A stretch of DNA of 64,000 bases from an uncultured Massilia sp. Lineage in GTDB: Bacteria > Pseudomonadota > Gammaproteobacteria > Burkholderiales > Burkholderiaceae_D. Shown one piece after another: positions 60,320-64,000 of the stretch. The position numbers were made by a program, and so were the translations under genes. The DNA lies in contig NZ_CAJYEB010000042.1 of assembly GCF_913773735.1 (NCBI RefSeq), positions 62,001 through 126,000 on the forward strand, given 5' to 3'. Under the pieces are notes generated by a model. That model had not been told where the DNA came from, did no database searches, and saw only the letters and a program-made list of their open reading frames with translations. How positions within the stretch are numbered: position 1 is the stretch's first letter; each line of letters opens with the position of its first letter.

Positions 60320-61060
60320 TTACTGCATGTGCTGACCGCCGTTGATGGCGATGTTGGCGCCGGTCACGAACGCCGCTTCGTCCGAGGACAGGTAGGCGAC
60401 CAGGCCGGCCACTTCTTCGGGCTTGCCCAGGCGGCCCATCGGGATCTGCGGCAGGATCTTCGATTCCAGCACCTCGCTCGGGATGTCGGTAACCATCTTG
60501 GTGCCGATGTAGCCCGGCGAGATGGTGTTCACGGTCACGCCCTTGCGCGCCACTTCCAGCGCCAGCGCCTTGGTGAAGCCATGGATGCCGGCCTTGGCCG
60601 CCGAGTAGTTGGTCTGGCCGAAGGCGCCCTTCTGGCCGTTGACCGACGAGATGTTGATGATCCGGCCCCAGCCGCGTTCGACCATGCCGTCGGCGACCGG
60701 CTTGGTCATGTTGAACACGGAATCCAGGTTCGTCTTCATGACCGCGTCCCAGTTGACCTTGTCCATCTTCTTGAAGGTCATGTCGCGCGTGATACCGGCA
60801 TTGTTCACCAGCACGTCGACCGGGCCGACTTCCTGCGCCACCCTGGCCACGCAGGCCTGGGCCGAATCGTAGTCGGACACGTCGCATTCGTAGGCCTTGA
60901 AGTCCTGGCCCTGCTCGCGCATCGACGCCAGCCAGCCTTCGGCCTTCTTGCTGCCGGGCGAGTAGGTCGTCACGACGCTGTAGCCGAGTGCCGCCAGTTT
61001 GATGCAGATTGCTTCGCCGAGGCCACCCATGCCACCGGTCACTAATGCCACTCTAGCCAT
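60320..61060 (-). CDS. phbB: Acetoacetyl-CoA reductase (poly-3-hydroxybutyrate synthesis)
   Basis: A 246-residue short-chain dehydrogenase. Cofactor motif VTGGMGGLGEAICIKLAALG, NNAG in VLVNNAGITRDMTFKKMD, and catalytic triad in INISSVNGQKGAFGQTNYSAAKAG (Ser, Tyr, Lys). The sequence GMGGLGEAI and MTFKKM are those of PhbB rather than FabG. It reduces acetoacetyl-CoA with NADPH to (R)-3-hydroxybutyryl-CoA. GGAG lies six to nine bases before ATG 61060. It follows phbA by 93 bases and forms an operon with it. The PHB synthase phbC is not in the window. Confidence 0.93.
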   Translation of the reverse strand: MARVALVTGGMGGLGEAICIKLAALGYSVVTTYSPGSKKAEGWLASMREQGQDFKAYECDVSDYDSAQACVARVAQEVGPVDVLVNNAGITRDMTFKKMDKVNWDAVMKTNLDSVFNMTKPVADGMVERGWGRIINISSVNGQKGAFGQTNYSAAKAGIHGFTKALALEVARKGVTVNTISPGYIGTKMVTDIPSEVLESKILPQIPMGRLGKPEEVAGLVAYLSSDEAAFVTGANIAINGGQHMQ

Positions 61061-61153
61061 TGTCTTCTCCTGTTTTTCAGTACTGTGGTTCGAAATTACC
61101 TGGATTGCTGCGCGTGCGGCCGCCTGCACGCGGCCGGCCGCACGCCTGCCCGC

Positions 61154-62329
<1,176 letters not shown>

Positions 62330-62722
62330 ATCAGTCTCCGGTAGCCCGGCCCCAGCGGCCGGGGTTCATTGATGGACAGCCCTGCTGTCGGCATGCCGGT
62401 CCGCGGGCAAGCGGCCGTCGTCGCGCCACGGCAGCCTGGCGCGTGGATGACGAGCGATTCGAAGTTTTTGCCCATGCTTGGACCGAAGCCAACAATGTTA
62501 TCTACTTCACATAGCGAATGTTTAAGCAAAATCAATCTTATCAGCTTATTCAAGAAAACGACCGAAGATTTGCGGCAATTGTGTTATTGCAGAGCATGTT
62601 TTTTGCCTCGATTTTTACCCCAAGAAACAGGCGTTGCCGACCATAAGCACGGTTGCGGAACCTTTCCCGTTTTAATAAATTTCACAGTAGAATGCTCGGG
62701 CTAGTGCCCAACCACATTCCCC
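62330..62722. other. Divergent promoter region, phbA and minC
   Basis: About 390 bases between divergent genes, GC-rich near phbA and AT-rich from 62490 to 62700. A possible minC promoter is TTGCGG (62653-62658) and, 17 bases on, TAAATT (62676-62681). No gene or hairpin is clear. Confidence 0.5.
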
Positions 62723-63502
62723 ATGACAAATAGCCAGAGCTCCCTGCCCATCGAGATCAAGATATCCACGGTCGTGGCCATTTCGACCATCCTGCATTCG
62801 GCGGATCCGGTCGCGATCGATGCCGCGCTGAAGCAGATGACGGGGGGCGTGTCGGACTTCTTCGAGGACGAGTTCGCCGTCATCGACGTCGCGGGCATCG
62901 CCGAGGACGCGGCCCAGATCGACTGGGAAGCGCTGGTCGCCCTGCTCAAGCGCTACCGCCTGAACGCCGTGGCGGTGCGCGGCGCGCCACCCGCGCTGCA
63001 CGACGTGATCCGCGCGCACGACCTGTTCCTGGACGACGGCTCGGGCGCGCATGCGCGCCCGCATGCGGACAACGACGCGGCGCCGGCCCCGGCGGCGCCG
63101 GCACCTGCCGCCCCCGCGGCGGCGCCGACCCTGGCGCCGGCCGCGCCCGCCTTCACGCCGGCCGTGGTCATCGATACCCCGGTGCGCGCCGGCCAGCGCA
63201 TCTACGCACGCGGCACCGACCTGATCGTCACCGCCGTGGTCAACAATGGCGCCGAACTGATCGCCGACGGCAGCATCCACGTGTACGCGCCGCTCCACGG
63301 CCGCGCGCTGGCCGGCGCCTCGGGCAATGCCGCGGCGCGCATCTTCGCGATGCAATTGGCGCCGGAACTCGTATCGATCGCCGGCGTGTATCGCACGTTC
63401 GACGAAGGCGTGCCCGCAGACATGGCGCGCCAGCCAGTACAAATCCGTTTGGTCGGCGACCGAATCGAGATATCATCGCTGGGTTCGGCGAGTCGCAACT
63501 GA
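62723..63502 (+). CDS. minC: Septum-site-determining protein MinC
   Basis: A 259-residue division inhibitor. The N-terminal domain, residues about 10-100, inhibits FtsZ (IEIKISTVVAISTILHSADPVA). An Ala/Pro-rich linker (residues about 115-150) is followed by the beta-helical C-terminal domain with VRAGQRIYARGTDLIVTAVVNNGAELIADGSIHVYAPLHGRALAGASG, the MinD-binding and dimer part with the standard GAE, DG, GSIH and YG/LRGR-like positions. It works with MinD to stop Z-rings forming at the poles. minD starts 49 bases downstream. The linker is longer than in E. coli. Confidence 0.95.
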   Translation: MTNSQSSLPIEIKISTVVAISTILHSADPVAIDAALKQMTGGVSDFFEDEFAVIDVAGIAEDAAQIDWEALVALLKRYRLNAVAVRGAPPALHDVIRAHDLFLDDGSGAHARPHADNDAAPAPAAPAPAAPAAAPTLAPAAPAFTPAVVIDTPVRAGQRIYARGTDLIVTAVVNNGAELIADGSIHVYAPLHGRALAGASGNAAARIFAMQLAPELVSIAGVYRTFDEGVPADMARQPVQIRLVGDRIEISSLGSASRN

Positions 63503-63551
63503 ACACCGGATCTTTCGGCACTCCCAGAACTGAAAAGGACTCAGATCTTTC

Positions 63552-64000
63552 ATGGCAAGAATTATTGTTGTAACGTCCGGCAAGGGCGGTGTGGGCAAGA
63601 CCACTTCGAGCGCCAGTTTCTCGACCGGCCTGGCGTTGCGCGGCCACAAGACGGCGGTGATCGACTTCGACGTCGGCCTGCGCAATCTCGACCTGATCAT
63701 GGGTTGCGAGCGCCGCGTCGTGTATGACCTGGTCAACGTCATCAACCGCGAAGCCAGCCTGACCCAGGCGCTGATCAAGGACAAGCACTGCGACAACCTG
63801 TTCATCCTGCCGGCCTCGCAGACGCGCGACAAGGACGCGCTGACCGAGGAAGGCGTCGAGCGCGTGCTGAACGAGCTGGTCCAGATGGGTTTCGATTACA
63901 TCATCTGCGACTCTCCGGCCGGCATCGAGCACGGCGCGCTGATGGCGCTGACCTTCGCCGACGAGGCGATCATCGTCACCAACCCCGAAGTCTCGTCGGT
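63552..64000 (+). CDS. minD: Septum-site-determining ATPase MinD (3' end missing)
   Basis: The first 149 residues of the P-loop ATPase that carries MinC to the membrane. Deviant Walker A IIVVTSGKGGVGKTTSSAS with both lysines, then AVIDFDVGLRNLDLIMGCERRVVYDLVNV and DYIICDSPAGIEHGALMALTFADEAIIVTNPEVSSV. ATG 63552 is 49 bases after minC. The frame is open to the window edge, so the C-terminus and amphipathic membrane helix, and any minE, lie outside. Confidence 0.95.
   Translation, partial: MARIIVVTSGKGGVGKTTSSASFSTGLALRGHKTAVIDFDVGLRNLDLIMGCERRVVYDLVNVINREASLTQALIKDKHCDNLFILPASQTRDKDALTEEGVERVLNELVQMGFDYIICDSPAGIEHGALMALTFADEAIIVTNPEVSS

Overview
The window comes from a high-GC betaproteobacterium. 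Gene content points to Oxalobacteraceae (Massilia/Telluria/Duganella-like): an exosortase A (XrtA)/PEP-CTERM exopolysaccharide locus, poly-hydroxybutyrate genes, minCD, and REP-like hairpins between genes. The organism call is an inference from gene families and base composition; no 16S gene is present.

Layout. (1) 1-29.6 kb is most of an XrtA-type exopolysaccharide (EPS) locus. It starts inside the amidotransferase/asparagine-synthase gene and continues with a GT4 glycosyltransferase, an O-antigen-ligase-like membrane protein and a fused polysaccharide deacetylase/glycosyltransferase. A minus-strand block follows (GT2, acyltransferase, flippase, large lipoprotein, GNAT-like protein, DegT-like aminotransferase). 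Next is a plus-strand, translationally coupled set of XrtA-associated genes: acyl-CoA ligase, PLP decarboxylase, second flippase, acyl carrier protein and two alpha/beta hydrolases. Then come a beta-helix (lyase-like) protein, the PrsR/PrsK two-component regulators, the priming sugar transferase and a TviB-type UDP-sugar dehydrogenase. XrtA itself, the chain-length/export genes and the tyrosine kinase are not in the window and probably lie to the left. (2) 30.3-36.2 kb: tRNA-Arg(CCG), a di-haem cytochrome c, a PEP-CTERM protein with a convincing sigma-54 promoter, a secreted beta-helix protein and an OafA-like acyltransferase with an SGNH domain. (3) 36.4-47.2 kb: two tandem M13 metallopeptidases, a Spy-like periplasmic protein, a beta-propeller sensor kinase, then UDP-glucuronate epimerase and UDP-glucose dehydrogenase. 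(4) 47.4-64 kb: a GT4 enzyme, a C-terminal processing protease, a FabH-like synthase, a small disordered protein, an AraC regulator divergent from DoxX, 2,4-dienoyl-CoA reductase, assorted housekeeping and hypothetical genes, phbB/phbA, minC, and the start of minD at the right edge.

How the parts fit. Nucleotide-sugar dehydrogenases and the epimerase supply uronic-acid precursors. The priming transferase and glycosyltransferases build the repeat, flippases and the ligase-like protein move and join it, and deacetylase, acyltransferase, GNAT and aminotransferase genes probably decorate it. PrsK/PrsR plus sigma-54 should drive PEP-CTERM protein expression; the -24/-12 element before the PEP-CTERM gene is direct sequence support. 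The least understood part is the ligase-decarboxylase-ACP-hydrolase module, in which one hydrolase has Arg and the other Cys where the nucleophile serine normally sits.

No CRISPR array, insertion sequence, prophage or integrase was seen.
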